Shown: piece after piece, positions 26,314 to 36,133 of the stretch
Position numbering within the stretch: position 1 is the first letter of the stretch
Layout: each line of letters begins with the position of its first letter
From: an uncultured cyanobacterium
GTDB lineage: Bacteria; Cyanobacteriota; Cyanobacteriia; PCC-6307; Cyanobiaceae
Assembly: GCA_903871775.1 (NCBI GenBank)
Contig: CAIQIA010000026.1
Span: 1-64,000, forward strand
DNA: 64,000 bases
Reading direction: 5' to 3'
Translations under genes and position numbers: made by a program
Notes under the pieces: model-generated
What the model saw: only the letters and a program-made list of their open reading frames with translations
The model's database searches: none
Told to the model about the DNA's origin: nothing

Positions 26314-28494
26314 ATGAACACCACCGCCTCCGTCTTGCCGACGCTGCCCTTGCTGATCGGCGAGGGCCTGCCCCCGTTCGAGGCCATCAACGCCGCCCAG
26401 GTGAGCGAGGGGATGCCGGTGCTGCTGGCCCAGCTGAGCAAGGGCTTCAACGACCTGGAGGACCGGCTGGCCCGGCGCCTGGCCGAGGCCGAGGCCGGCG
26501 GCCCGGCCCTCTCCTGGGAGGAGGTGATGGATCCGCTGCACCACCTCGGCGAGAGCCTGCGCTGGAGCTGGGGGGTGGTGAGCCATCTCAATGCCGTCTG
26601 CCACAGCCCAGAGCTGCGCGATGCCCACAGCAGCCAGCAGGAGGCAGTGGTGAGCTTCGGCAGCCGCGTCGGCCAGTCGCAGGTGCTCTACCGGGCCCTG
26701 GGGGCCCTGCAGGCCCAGGCCGATCGGCTCGACGCCACCCAGCGGCGCATCCTCGACGCCGAGCGGCGTGACATGGACCTGCGCGGGGTGGGCCTGGGCG
26801 AGGCCGACCAGCAGGCGTTCAATGCCGCCACCGCCGACCTGGCCCGGCTGGGGAGCAGCTTCGGCAACCATGTGCTGGATGCCACCGCGGCCTGGACCCT
26901 GAAGCTCGTGGATCCCGCCGCGGTGGAGGGCCTGCCCGACAGCCTGCGGGAGCTGCTGGCCCAGGCCGCCCGGGAGGCCGGTGACAGCGGCGCCACCGGC
27001 CACGACGGCCCCTGGCTGATGGGCCTCGACCAGCCGCGGGTGGCGCCGTTCCTGCGCTATAGCCGCCGCCGGGACCTGCGGGAAACGGTCTACAGGGCCC
27101 AGGTGGCGCGGGCCTCGGGGGGCGACCACGACAACCGACCGCTGATCGAGCAGATCCTGACCCTGCGGCTGGAGCAGGCCCGGCGCCTGGGCTATGCCTC
27201 CTGGGCCGAGGTGAGCCTGGCCAGCAAGATGGCCGGATCGGTGGCCGAGGTCGAGCAGCTGCTCGACGATCTGCGCCAGGCTGCCTTCCCGGCCGCCGAG
27301 CGGGAACTGGCCGACCTCAGGGCCTGCGCCGCCCGCCACGGCGCCGCCGAGGCCGACGATCTGCAGCCCTGGGACGTGAGCCACTGGGCCGAGGTGCTGC
27401 GACAGGAGAGCTTTGACCTCGATGCGGAGGCCCTGCGCCCCTGGTTCCCGCTCGAGCAGGTGCTGGAGGGGCTGTTCAGACTGTGCCAGCGGCTGTTCGA
27501 CATCCGCATCGTTGCCAGCGCCCAGGGCGCTGTGCCGATCTGGCATCCCGATGTGCGCCACTTCCGCGTGATCGACGGCACAGGCGGTGACGAGCTGGCG
27601 GCGTTCTACCTCGACCCCTTCAGCCGGCCGGGCAGCAAGCGCGGTGGCGCCTGGATGGACGAATGCCTGGGGCGGTCCCGCAGCCGCAGCGGCGAGACCG
27701 TTCTGCCCGTGGCCTACCTGATCTGCAACCAGAGCCCGCCGGTGGGCGACACCCCCAGCCTGATGACCTTCGAGGAGGTCGAGACGCTCTTCCACGAGTT
27801 CGGCCACGGCCTGCAGCACATGCTCTCGACCGTCGAGCGGCCCCAGGCCGCCGGCATCAACAACGTCGAGTGGGATGCCGTCGAGCTGCCCAGCCAGTTC
27901 ATGGAGAACTGGTGCTATGACCGGCCGACCCTGCTGGGAATGGCCCGCCACTGGCAGACCGGCGAACCCCTGCCGGAGGGGACCTTCGAGAAGCTGCAGG
28001 CCGCCCGGACCTTCCTCGGCGGCATCGCCACCCTGCGGCAGGTCCACTTCGCCCTCACCGACCTGCGCCTGCACAGCCAGTGGCAGCCCGATGGCGGCGT
28101 GAGCCCCGAAGAGCTGCGCCGCCGCATCGCCGCCACCACCACCGTCATGGCCCCCATCGACGGTGACGCCATGCTGTGCTCGTTCAGCCACATCTTCGCC
28201 GGTGGTTACTCGGCGGGGTATTACTCCTACAAATGGGCCGAGGTGCTCAGCGCCGATGCCTTCGCCGCCTTCGAGGATGCCGGCCTCGACGATGAGTCGG
28301 CGGTGCAGGCCACGGGCCGCCGGTTCCGCGAGACGGTGCTGAGCCTCGGCGGCAGCCGCCATCCCAGCGAGGTGTTCTGCGCCTTCCGGGGCCGGGAGCC
28401 GTCGACCGAGGCGCTGATCCGCCACTCGGGCCTGGCGGCGGCCGGTCAGGGGGCCAGCAGCAGCTCGGTGAGCCGGGCGATGGCGCGGGGGTGA
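26314..28494 (+). CDS. prlC: M3 family oligopeptidase (oligopeptidase A-like)
   Basis: A cytoplasmic zinc metallopeptidase degrading short peptides. The 726-residue protein has the zinc motif HEFGH at 494-498 (in TLFHEFGHGLQHML), with the downstream glutamate region NNVEWDAVELPSQFMENW. It also has AGGYSAGYYSYKWAEVLSADAF near the C-terminus, the hallmark of the M3A group. The last 25 or so residues are Ser/Ala-rich and run over the 3' end of the convergent lipase gene by 49 nt. The start is ATG 26314. The ndhD-M3 gap holds two overlapping inverted repeats (26261-26267 with 26289-26295; 26273-26278 with 26287-26292) but no T-run. Confidence 0.93.
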   Translation: MNTTASVLPTLPLLIGEGLPPFEAINAAQVSEGMPVLLAQLSKGFNDLEDRLARRLAEAEAGGPALSWEEVMDPLHHLGESLRWSWGVVSHLNAVCHSPELRDAHSSQQEAVVSFGSRVGQSQVLYRALGALQAQADRLDATQRRILDAERRDMDLRGVGLGEADQQAFNAATADLARLGSSFGNHVLDATAAWTLKLVDPAAVEGLPDSLRELLAQAAREAGDSGATGHDGPWLMGLDQPRVAPFLRYSRRRDLRETVYRAQVARASGGDHDNRPLIEQILTLRLEQARRLGYASWAEVSLASKMAGSVAEVEQLLDDLRQAAFPAAERELADLRACAARHGAAEADDLQPWDVSHWAEVLRQESFDLDAEALRPWFPLEQVLEGLFRLCQRLFDIRIVASAQGAVPIWHPDVRHFRVIDGTGGDELAAFYLDPFSRPGSKRGGAWMDECLGRSRSRSGETVLPVAYLICNQSPPVGDTPSLMTFEEVETLFHEFGHGLQHMLSTVERPQAAGINNVEWDAVELPSQFMENWCYDRPTLLGMARHWQTGEPLPEGTFEKLQAARTFLGGIATLRQVHFALTDLRLHSQWQPDGGVSPEELRRRIAATTTVMAPIDGDAMLCSFSHIFAGGYSAGYYSYKWAEVLSADAFAAFEDAGLDDESAVQATGRRFRETVLSLGGSRHPSEVFCAFRGREPSTEALIRHSGLAAAGQGASSSSVSRAMARG

Positions 28495-29060
28495 TGCATC
28501 AGCTGGCGGTGGGTGAGCACCGGCAGGGCCTCCCGCGGGCCCCGGGGCAGCACCGCCCGCCAGCCCGGCAGCACCATCAGATCGGTGGGGCAGTAGAGGC
28601 TGTGGCAGGCCACGGGGGCCAGCCGGTCGGCGTCGGCATCAAGGCGACGCAACAGCGCACTGCCGACCTTCATGTCGGCGATGCCGGCCATCCAGCAGCG
28701 GGGCATGGGCTGGGCCACCAGGGTGCCCTGCTGGGGGCTGCCGACGCAGACGAACCGGCGGCAGCGCTCGACGCCCCCATGGTCCTGGAGCCACAGGCGG
28801 CCGATCACACCGCCCATCGAAAAGCCGAAGAGGTCGAGGCCCCGGTCGCAGCCGAAACGGGCGCCGATCTGGCCCGCCAGCCGCCCGGCGAGGGTTTCAA
28901 GGGGCACCTGCCCGAGGCGATGGGGCAGGTGGGGCCTGAACAGCTCGATCTCCGGACAGGCCTGCTGCAGGGAGGCCGCCAGACGGTCGAACAACCGCGG
29001 GGTGTCCCACAGCCCATGGACCAGCACCAGGGGCGGGCGGGTCAAGGGCGGCTGCGGCAC
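28446..29060 (-). CDS. Alpha/beta hydrolase, lipase-like
   Basis: A 204-residue alpha/beta hydrolase. LVLVHGLWDTPRLF near the N-terminus holds the oxyanion HG. The nucleophile elbow is GFSMGG with Ser81, CPTDLMVLP gives the likely Asp160, and a C-terminal His (184 or 189, in THRQLMHH) completes the triad. It resembles small triacylglycerol lipase/EstA-type or PGAP1-like esterases of cyanobacteria. The substrate is unknown. There is no clear signal peptide. The start is GTG 29060, inside the 3' end of folB (19 nt overlap), following the tight proA-folB order. An earlier ATG at 29195 is in frame but only adds shadow sequence of folB. Confidence 0.82.
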   Translation of the reverse strand: MPQPPLTRPPLVLVHGLWDTPRLFDRLAASLQQACPEIELFRPHLPHRLGQVPLETLAGRLAGQIGARFGCDRGLDLFGFSMGGVIGRLWLQDHGGVERCRRFVCVGSPQQGTLVAQPMPRCWMAGIADMKVGSALLRRLDADADRLAPVACHSLYCPTDLMVLPGWRAVLPRGPREALPVLTHRQLMHHPRAIARLTELLLAP

Positions 29061-29398
29061 ACCGCCACGGTGCCGTCGAAACCAGGAATCGGCGCAGCGC
29101 ACTTGCGCAGCTCCAGCCCCATGGGGCAGGCCCCGTAGATCTCCGCGAAGGCGTCCATGAGCTGCTCCGAAAAATGCTCGAGGGTGTGGCAGCACAGGCT
29201 GGCCGCCACCCGCCGGGCCGCCGTCACCGCTTCGACGTAATCAAGGCTGTCGTCGAGGCGGTCGCTGCGGCCGGCAATGGCCAGGTCGGCCTCGAACCAG
29301 GCATCGAGTTCAAACCACTGCCCCAGCCGCCGCTCACGCTCCAGCACCCCCACATGGGCCCACAGGCGCAGGCCCCGCAGCACGATCCGGTCGCTCAC
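29042..29398 (-). CDS. folB: Dihydroneopterin aldolase
   Basis: Converts 7,8-dihydroneopterin to 6-hydroxymethyl-7,8-dihydropterin in folate synthesis. It has 118 residues, the normal length. It includes [22 protein letters not shown] (with the conserved Glu at 20-22), [18 protein letters not shown] with Glu74, and [12 protein letters not shown] with Lys99. The start is ATG 29398, overlapping the proA stop (ATGA), so it is translationally coupled to proline synthesis. A pterin-4a-carbinolamine dehydratase gene also lies in this window (53.96 kb) but is not linked. Confidence 0.92.
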   Translation of the reverse strand: MSDRIVLRGLRLWAHVGVLERERRLGQWFELDAWFEADLAIAGRSDRLDDSLDYVEAVTAARRVAASLCCHTLEHFSEQLMDAFAEIYGACPMGLELRKCAAPIPGFDGTVAVCRSRP

Positions 29399-30702
29399 AG
29401 GGGCAGATCGCGGTGGTCGAAGCGGCGGCGGCCCGCGGCGTAATCGGCCACCACATGACCCTGCCCCCGCAGGCGGTAGCGGTAGGTCACCAGTCCCTCG
29501 AGCCCGACGGGGCCCCGGGGCGGCAGGGTCTGGGTGCTGATGCCGACCTCGGCACCGAAGCCGTAGCGGTAGCCGTCGGCAAAGCGTGTCGAGCAGTTGT
29601 GGTACACCCCGGCACTGTCGACCCGGGCGAGAAACGTCGCCGCAGCGGCCGGATCACGGCTGCAGATTGCATCGGTGTGGCGGGAGCCATGGCGGCGGAT
29701 GTGCTCGAGGGCCTCTTCAAGGCTGGCCACCACCCGCACCGCCAGGATGCGGTCGGCGTACTCAGTGGACCAGTCGTCGTCGCTGGCGCTGCCGGCAACG
29801 CCGTGGCCACGGGCAGCTTCATCGCCGCGCAGCTCAACCCCGGCCGCCCCGAGGGCCGCTACGGCCGGCGGCAGAAATTCAGCCGCCACGTCGCGGTGCA
29901 CCAGCAGCGTCTCGATGGCATTGCAGGCCGCCGGGTACTGGGTCTTGCTGTCGACGGCAATGGCCACCGCCTCGGCCACGTCGACATCACGGTCAACGTA
30001 CAGATGGCAGATGCCGTCGGCATGGCCGAGCACCGGGATGCGGGTGTTGTTCTGGATGAAACGCACCAGGGCGTTCGAACCACGGGGAATGATCAGGTCC
30101 ACCAGACCGTCGAGGCGCAGCAGGGCGAGGCTCTCCTCGCGGCTGGTGAGCAGATCGAGCACACCCGGAGCGACGGGGCCGTCGGCCAGGCCCTCCTGCA
30201 GGGCCTCGAGCAGCGCAGCGCAGCTGCCGGCCGCCTCCGACCCTCCCTTGAGGATGGCGCCGTTGCCCGAACGGACCGCCAGGCCGGCGATCTGCACCAC
30301 CGCATCAGGCCGGGCCTCGAAGATCACCCCGATCACCCCCAGGGGAACGGTGCGGCGTTCCAGCACCAGGCCGTCGTCGAGCTGGCGGTGCAGCTGGCGC
30401 ACGCCGAGGGGATCGGGCAGGGCCGCCAGCTGCCGCAGGCCGTCGATGGCGCCATCGAGCTTGCCCCCGTCGAGGCGCAGGCGGGCCACCAGGCTGGGGT
30501 TGAGCCCGGCGGCCTCGGCGGCGGCCACATCAGCGGTGTTGGCCGCCAGCACCCGCCCTCGGGCGGCCGACAGGACGTCGGCCATGGCCCGCAGGGCACG
30601 GCGGCGGCCGTCGTCGTCGCACTGGCCCAGGTCAAGGGCCAGCCGTCGCAGGCCGGAGGCCCGGGCCAGCAGCTCCGGACTGGGATCGGGAACGCGGGTC
30701 AA
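29395..30702 (-). CDS. proA: Gamma-glutamyl phosphate reductase ProA
   Basis: Reduces gamma-glutamyl phosphate to glutamate semialdehyde with NADPH in proline synthesis. The 435-residue aldehyde-dehydrogenase-fold protein has [28 protein letters not shown] near 120-147, IIPRGSN near 204-210, and the catalytic Cys260 in [12 protein letters not shown]. The start codon is TTG 30702. It lies in the second copy of a 10-bp tandem duplication (30691-30710) that also spans the stop region of the upstream ROK kinase gene, so the duplication may have shaped the junction. It ends overlapping folB. Confidence 0.95.
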   Translation of the reverse strand: MTRVPDPSPELLARASGLRRLALDLGQCDDDGRRRALRAMADVLSAARGRVLAANTADVAAAEAAGLNPSLVARLRLDGGKLDGAIDGLRQLAALPDPLGVRQLHRQLDDGLVLERRTVPLGVIGVIFEARPDAVVQIAGLAVRSGNGAILKGGSEAAGSCAALLEALQEGLADGPVAPGVLDLLTSREESLALLRLDGLVDLIIPRGSNALVRFIQNNTRIPVLGHADGICHLYVDRDVDVAEAVAIAVDSKTQYPAACNAIETLLVHRDVAAEFLPPAVAALGAAGVELRGDEAARGHGVAGSASDDDWSTEYADRILAVRVVASLEEALEHIRRHGSRHTDAICSRDPAAAATFLARVDSAGVYHNCSTRFADGYRYGFGAEVGISTQTLPPRGPVGLEGLVTYRYRLRGQGHVVADYAAGRRRFDHRDLPL

Positions 30703-30708
30703 CGCGGG

Positions 30709-31656
30709 TCAGAGGGGTTCCCCATCATCCCTGGCCGGGGCGAGGGGTTCGAGCTGCAGCAGCCGCTGCAGGGCCAGGGAGGCGGCGCCGGTGCGGCCGG
30801 CGGCATTGCCGAGGGCCGCCGGGCGGATCTCGAGGCCCTCCCGGGCCGGCGGCAGCACCCGCCGGTCCACCTCGGCCTGCAGGGCCGGGCCGAAGTGGTC
30901 GAACGCGGCACTCACCCCTCCGCCCAGCAGCACCCGCTCAGGGGTGAACAGGTTGACGAGGGTGGTGATGCCGAACCCCAGCCGTCGGCCGTAGAGCTGC
31001 CACACCTCCAGGGCCCCGGGGTCACCGGCCGCCGCCCTGCGGGCCAGCACGTGGGGGTCATCCCCCCCCTGGCGCCGCAGGGCGGCGATGCTGCAGAAGC
31101 TCTCGAGCGAGCCGCTGTTGCCGCTGCTGCAGGGGGGACCGTCGGGGTCGATGCCGATCAGCCCCGGTTCGGCCGCCGCCCCCAGGCGGCCGTTGAACAG
31201 CCTCCCCTCCAGCAGCACCCCACCGCCAACGCCCGTGCCGAGGGTGAGCAACACCACATCGCGGCAGCCGCGGGCGGCGCCCAGCCAGTGCTCCCCCAGC
31301 AGGGCGCAGTCGGCATCGTTGGCCAGGGTGACGGCCCGGCCCAGCCGCGGCTCGAGCCAGTCGGCCAGGGGCACATCGACCCAGCCCGGCAGGTTGATCG
31401 CCAGCCGGGCCAGCCGGGCGGCCCGGTCGGTGGGGCCAGGCATGCCGACACCGACGGCGGTGGTGAGCCGGTCGGGATCGAGCCGGTCGATGGCCTCGAC
31501 GATGGCGCTGGTCACCGCCCCCGGAGCCGCCGGCTGGGGCGTCGGCACCGACAGCTCGGCCCGCACCTGCCCATGGCGGTCGAGGCGAGCGAGCTTGAGG
31601 GCCGTGCCGCCCACATCGACCCCGATCACCTGAACGCCCTCGTCAGCCCCGGTCAC
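30709..31656 (-). CDS. ROK family sugar kinase
   Basis: A cytoplasmic ROK-family kinase, probably acting on glucose or a related sugar. It has 315 residues from GTG 31656. Features are IGVDVGGTALKLARLD (ATP phosphate-1), GVGMPGPTD, LANDADCALLGEHW, and TLGTGVGGGVLLEGRLF. The ROK zinc motif CxCGxxGCxE is degenerate: the region reads PPCSSGNSGSLE, with only the first Cys kept. The Cys residues may be replaced or the zinc lost, as in some other cyanobacterial members. TTG 31683 and GTG 31629 are alternative starts. It lies 36 nt after tamB and 6 nt before proA. The true substrate is not determined. Confidence 0.85.
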   Translation of the reverse strand: MTGADEGVQVIGVDVGGTALKLARLDRHGQVRAELSVPTPQPAAPGAVTSAIVEAIDRLDPDRLTTAVGVGMPGPTDRAARLARLAINLPGWVDVPLADWLEPRLGRAVTLANDADCALLGEHWLGAARGCRDVVLLTLGTGVGGGVLLEGRLFNGRLGAAAEPGLIGIDPDGPPCSSGNSGSLESFCSIAALRRQGGDDPHVLARRAAAGDPGALEVWQLYGRRLGFGITTLVNLFTPERVLLGGGVSAAFDHFGPALQAEVDRRVLPPAREGLEIRPAALGNAAGRTGAASLALQRLLQLEPLAPARDDGEPL

Positions 31657-31692
31657 GGCTCGGCCGCTGCTGGCTCCATCCAAGCGTGGCGC

Positions 31693-34600
31693 TCAGAAGC
31701 GGAGGAACATCTGCAGCTGCGTCTGCCAGCGCCCCTCCTGGTCGACGGAGCCCTGCACCCCCAGCAGGTCGCTGGCCTGGAAGCGCAGGGTGGCCTCAGG
31801 CGGAATGTCGCTGCGGTTGGGGGCCGCCAGCACCGAGAGGTTGAGGCGGTCGGTGATGTCGAGACCCACCTCGGAACCAAGCACCAGCTGCAGCGGCACC
31901 CGCCGGCTCGAGGGGCGGGCGCCGCGGGCCTGGCCGTCCTGGTTGGTGGCGCCCCGCAGCAGGGTCGGATCGAGGTAGGTGGGGTAGAGGGCCACGTTGA
32001 GGCGTTGCCCCAGCAGTTCGGTCAGGCCACCGACCACCGGCGTGAGCAACGTCTGACCCAGCACGGTGACAAGGGCGGTGCCGGCATCACCGCCCGACAG
32101 CCCCGCGAGGGTGTTGCCCCCCAGCAGCGCCACCAGCCGCTCCCGCGGCAGGGGGGGCGAGCTGCGGATGACGATGTTGTCGCCGATGCGGTCGGCCGGA
32201 CCAGACACCCGCACATTCACCTTGACCAGGTTGAGGCGGTCGAGGCTTGAAAAGGCCCCCTGCAGGCGATCGGTCGGCACGGCGGCACCGTCGATCGAGC
32301 GCACCTGATCCGAGACCCGGGTGGTGAGGGCCAGGTCGAGGTAGGGGATCAGACCCAGGGAGGGGGTGAACACCGCCACGTTCGGGCTGTCGGGATCCAG
32401 GCGCAGGAAGCTGGTGAAGACATTGATCTGCCCCTTCAGCAGCCGCACCACCCCCGACAGGCGCACGTCGGGACCGAAGGGGCCATCGAGCTGCAGCCGG
32501 CCGCCGGTGCTGAAGTCGAGCACGGGCGGCACCGTGAGCCGCAGGTCGGGCCCCAGGTTGAGGCGCAGGCCGTCAAAGCGCAGCAGGGCCAGGGAGGGAA
32601 TCGCCCGCCGCAGGGCCAGGCCCGAACTGGATTCGACCGATGGCCCCAGCAGCACCAGCGGTTCTTTGCCGTCCCAGGCACTTTCGGGATGGCGGCCCGC
32701 CGCCGCCGTGACCTCGCCCCCCGGACCCTGCAGCCGCGAGGCCGGCAGCAACAGCCGCCCGCGGGAGAGCCGCAGGTCGCCCCCCACCCGCGGCGCCTGC
32801 AGGCTGCCTGCCACCTCGAGGGTGCCATCGGCCTGCAATCGCAGGCTGTCGCGGCGCAGGGGCAGGGCCTCAAGGCGCAGGCGCAGGGCCGGGGGGCTGG
32901 CCTCGCCCGCAACCGGGACCGCGGCGGCAGCGGCCCAGAGGGGAAGGCTGCCCTGGCCTTCCACCTGCCCCCGGTCCCCAAGGGAGGCGGTCAGCTGTTC
33001 AAGCTGAAGACGTTCGAAATCGAAGAAGGCCGTCGCCTGCACATCCCGGAAGGGCTGTCCGGCCAGCAGCAGGCGGCCGTCACGGATGCGCAGGAAGCCG
33101 TTGGCCAGCGGACGCTCCCGGCGCCCCCGCACCAGCAGCTGCAGGTCGGCGCTGCCCGCCTGCCAGTCGAGCTCACCCCCCGCCAGGGCCGTGAGGAACA
33201 GGAGCCCGTCGTTGCGGCTCGCCAGCCGCAGCTCGAGGCCCTCGGCGCGGGGATCCAGGGGCACCTGACCGCTCAGGTCGACACTGCTGCTGGCGCCTGC
33301 GGAGCGCAGGGCCAGGTCGATGGCGAGGCGGGAATCCTTCAGCCGCAGCTGACCCCGCTCGAGGCTCAGGGGCCGCTCCCGCAGGCTGGCATCGGCCAGG
33401 GCGAGCTCGGCCTGCAGATCCAGGGGCGTCGGACCACTGCGCCAGCGACCCTGGCCCTGGAGGGAGCCCCGCAGACCATCGGGCACCGGCGTCAGCAGGG
33501 CCAGCAGCCCCAGGGGCAGACCGGCGAAGCGGAACCCGCCGTCGCCGGCCCCGAGGGGCCCCTCGATGCTGAGGGTGAGGGGTTGCAGCTGCAGCGCCCG
33601 GTCGCGGTCGTCCCCCTCGTGCCAGAGGTGGGCGCGGGCCTGGGCCTCCAGCTTCAGGCCTTCGAGCCGTGGTCCCCGCAGGCGCAGGTCGGCGTCGAGG
33701 AGGCCCCGCAGGTCATCGAGGTCCCAGCGCTGGCGGCCGCGACGCCGCTGCCCGGCCTCGGCGACCGTGGCCTGGGCCTGGGCCAGGGCCTGCAGCTGCT
33801 CATCGAGGCTGCGGCCGAGGGTGTCAGTCATCAGCCCCAGCAGGTCGCGGGCGCTGCCCAGGGCCGGGCCCCCGCCGCGCAGCCCCTGCCAGAGGTTGCC
33901 GACGCTGGCGATCTGAAGGCGTCGCGCCTGCAGCGTCAGGTCGAGGGCGCCGCTCCAGCGTCCTTCGATGCGGCCCTCCACATCCCCCGGCAGGGGCAGC
34001 CCCAGGCGCAGGGCCAGGCGGTACCCCTGGGCCTGCAGGCGCCCCTGCACCGCCAGCAGCCGCAGGGGCAGCCGCTCGACCATCGGCTGCCGCACCTGGG
34101 CCCGGCCGTCGAGCACGAAGGGGGAAAGGGCGACGGCGCCGTCGCCATCGAGCAGCCCCCGCAGGGGCAGCGGTGCCCGGCTCCGGCCCTCAGGCAGCAG
34201 CTGCAACGGCGCCAGCGGAAAGCCACGGGCCTGCCAGCGCCAGCCCCCCGGCCGCCGCTGCAGCGCCAGCCGGCCGGCCCCCTGATCCAGCAGCAGATCC
34301 CCCAGCCCCTGGCGACCGATGGCGGCGCTGAGGCGGCTGCCAGCATCGGTCGCCAGGTTGAGGCGTCCATCGCTCCAGCCGCCGGTCCAGACCTGGGGCC
34401 ACTGCAGAGGCCCCAGCCCCGGCGCCTGCAACGCCAGCCGGGCCGTGAGCCGCGGCTGGGCGAGGCTGCCGCCGAGGCGGGCGCTGCCGCTGAGCGCACC
34501 GCGCAGGGGCAGCGCGGGATCCAGGCGCCGCAACGGAACGCGACCCAGCCGCGCCTCGAGGGCCACGGGCCCTCGGATCGGGGCACCGGCGGCGGGGGGC

Positions 34601-36075
34601 TGCCACCAGCCGTCGAGGGCGACCGGATCGGGGCTGGGGCCCGCCCCACCGCCCCGCAGCCACAGGCGCCCCTGCCACCAGCGCAGCTGGCCGGCCAGGG
34701 GGCCCAGCAACCGCTGGCCCCGCCAGGGCACCCCCGCCGGCAAGGTCCAGCGGCCATCGAGGGTCTGCAGGCGCTCCCCCTGACCGCGCCAATGGCCCGA
34801 GGCCACGCCTGCCAGCCCCAGGGGTCCCACCGGCGTGGCCAGGGAGAGCTGCGGCAGGTCGGCCAGCCAGCGGTCCCCCTCCAGCCGCAGCTGCGCCGGC
34901 ACCGGTGCCCCCACCCGCCGCCCCGGCGGAGTCCACAGCTGCGGATCGAGGCGCAGGCTGCGGCTCCGCAACGCCAGGGTCGGAGTCAGCTGGCCCTCGG
35001 CCAGCAGGTGGGACCGGCCCGAACGCAGCTCCAGGCGGGGCACATGCCAGTGGTCACGCCTGTGCTGCAGCTGCACCCAGGCCGCCAGGGCGGGGATGCG
35101 CCCCCGGGGGGCGAGACGGCCCACCAGCTCGACCAGGGGCCCCCCTCCAGGGGGACGCAGCAGCACCCTGGCGGCACCCCGGCCCCGCCAGGGGCCCCAT
35201 TGCAGCTCGGCGGGGGCCGTGAGCAGGCGGTCGCCGTCGAACAGCACCTGCAGCAGCGGTGTGCGCAGCACCGGGCCCCAGCCCCGGCGGCCGGCCTGAA
35301 GCTGCTGCAGCCGCAGGGGCCCCCTGGCCTGCCAGTGCCCCCCCCGGCGGTCGAGCTGCACCGCCCCCCAGGCCCGGCCCCGCAGGGTCTGCAGCGGCCC
35401 ATCGGGCCAGAGGGCGGCGGCGGGCTCCAGCGCCAGGGCCTGGGGGGCCAGCCGCAGCTGCAGGGGGCTGTGGGGCCGCAGGCCCATGCGCAGGTCGAGG
35501 GCGAGCTGACCCGCCTGCTCAGCCCCCGGCCGCAGCAGTCCCCGCAGCTCGAAGCGCCGCTGGGGCAGGTGCAGCCGCCCGCGCACGCCGTTCAGCCGCC
35601 AGGGGCCGCCGGGGTCCACCTGCAGCCGGGCCCCGTCGGCCGCCACGAGGGTCAGGTCGAGGGGGGGCGGCTCCCCGTGGCCGGCGGGGGGAAAGACCCA
35701 GTACTGGCCGCGGGCATTGCGGCGCAGGTCGAGGTGCGCCTGCCGCAGCACGAGGGTCGCCACCAGCTGGCGACGGATGAGGCTGGCGAGGGGATCGGGC
35801 CGCAGCTCAAGCTCGCCGATGGTGGCGCGCGAGCCGTCCCCCGGCGCCGGATCGATGCGGCTGGGACCGAGCACCAGCCCGCCGGGCACCGTCCGGAGCA
35901 CGGGACCGAGGTGCACCGGATGGCCAAGGGCACGGCCGATGGCCGGCTGCAGGCGGGCGATCCACGGGTCCGGGGCCAGGGCGCGCCGCAGGGGCGTGCA
36001 ACCGCTCAACGAGGGCAGGGCCAGCAGGGCGGCGGTGACGGTGGCGAGGGGCAGGCGCTGAATCGGTCCCCCCAT
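31693..36075 (-). CDS. tamB: TamB-like translocation and assembly module protein (DUF490) with lipobox
   Basis: A very large 1460-residue protein of the TamB/AsmA-like bridge type, thought to span the periplasm as a beta-taco and help lipid transport or outer-membrane protein assembly. Most of it is long stretches of amphipathic beta repeats rich in Leu, Arg, Gly and Gln. The C-terminal third carries the DUF490 (TamB) domain with FDGLRLNLGPDLRLTVPP, LDGPFGPDVRLSGVVRLLKGQINV, SSPPLPRERLVALLGG, and a terminal LFLRF-type ending. The N-terminus reads as a signal peptide with lipobox LSGC (Cys26) instead of the usual transmembrane anchor. The start is ATG 36075. It is divergent from ycf51 and is followed by the ROK kinase gene. 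Confidence 0.88.
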   Translation of the reverse strand: MGGPIQRLPLATVTAALLALPSLSGCTPLRRALAPDPWIARLQPAIGRALGHPVHLGPVLRTVPGGLVLGPSRIDPAPGDGSRATIGELELRPDPLASLIRRQLVATLVLRQAHLDLRRNARGQYWVFPPAGHGEPPPLDLTLVAADGARLQVDPGGPWRLNGVRGRLHLPQRRFELRGLLRPGAEQAGQLALDLRMGLRPHSPLQLRLAPQALALEPAAALWPDGPLQTLRGRAWGAVQLDRRGGHWQARGPLRLQQLQAGRRGWGPVLRTPLLQVLFDGDRLLTAPAELQWGPWRGRGAARVLLRPPGGGPLVELVGRLAPRGRIPALAAWVQLQHRRDHWHVPRLELRSGRSHLLAEGQLTPTLALRSRSLRLDPQLWTPPGRRVGAPVPAQLRLEGDRWLADLPQLSLATPVGPLGLAGVASGHWRGQGERLQTLDGRWTLPAGVPWRGQRLLGPLAGQLRWWQGRLWLRGGGAGPSPDPVALDGWWQPPAAGAPIRGPVALEARLGRVPLRRLDPALPLRGALSGSARLGGSLAQPRLTARLALQAPGLGPLQWPQVWTGGWSDGRLNLATDAGSRLSAAIGRQGLGDLLLDQGAGRLALQRRPGGWRWQARGFPLAPLQLLPEGRSRAPLPLRGLLDGDGAVALSPFVLDGRAQVRQPMVERLPLRLLAVQGRLQAQGYRLALRLGLPLPGDVEGRIEGRWSGALDLTLQARRLQIASVGNLWQGLRGGGPALGSARDLLGLMTDTLGRSLDEQLQALAQAQATVAEAGQRRRGRQRWDLDDLRGLLDADLRLRGPRLEGLKLEAQARAHLWHEGDDRDRALQLQPLTLSIEGPLGAGDGGFRFAGLPLGLLALLTPVPDGLRGSLQGQGRWRSGPTPLDLQAELALADASLRERPLSLERGQLRLKDSRLAIDLALRSAGASSSVDLSGQVPLDPRAEGLELRLASRNDGLLFLTALAGGELDWQAGSADLQLLVRGRRERPLANGFLRIRDGRLLLAGQPFRDVQATAFFDFERLQLEQLTASLGDRGQVEGQGSLPLWAAAAAVPVAGEASPPALRLRLEALPLRRDSLRLQADGTLEVAGSLQAPRVGGDLRLSRGRLLLPASRLQGPGGEVTAAAGRHPESAWDGKEPLVLLGPSVESSSGLALRRAIPSLALLRFDGLRLNLGPDLRLTVPPVLDFSTGGRLQLDGPFGPDVRLSGVVRLLKGQINVFTSFLRLDPDSPNVAVFTPSLGLIPYLDLALTTRVSDQVRSIDGAAVPTDRLQGAFSSLDRLNLVKVNVRVSGPADRIGDNIVIRSSPPLPRERLVALLGGNTLAGLSGGDAGTALVTVLGQTLLTPVVGGLTELLGQRLNVALYPTYLDPTLLRGATNQDGQARGARPSSRRVPLQLVLGSEVGLDITDRLNLSVLAAPNRSDIPPEATLRFQASDLLGVQGSVDQEGRWQTQLQMFLRF

Positions 36076-36133
36076 CGCCTCCCACGGGCCGGATCCGGTC
36101 CGGCGCAATATAGGGGCGTTCCCGCCATCCCCC

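Noticed and set aside
26119-28425. A 768-codon minus-strand frame opposite the M3 peptidase
   Set aside because: Shadow frame: His/Gln/Gly-rich, no family features.
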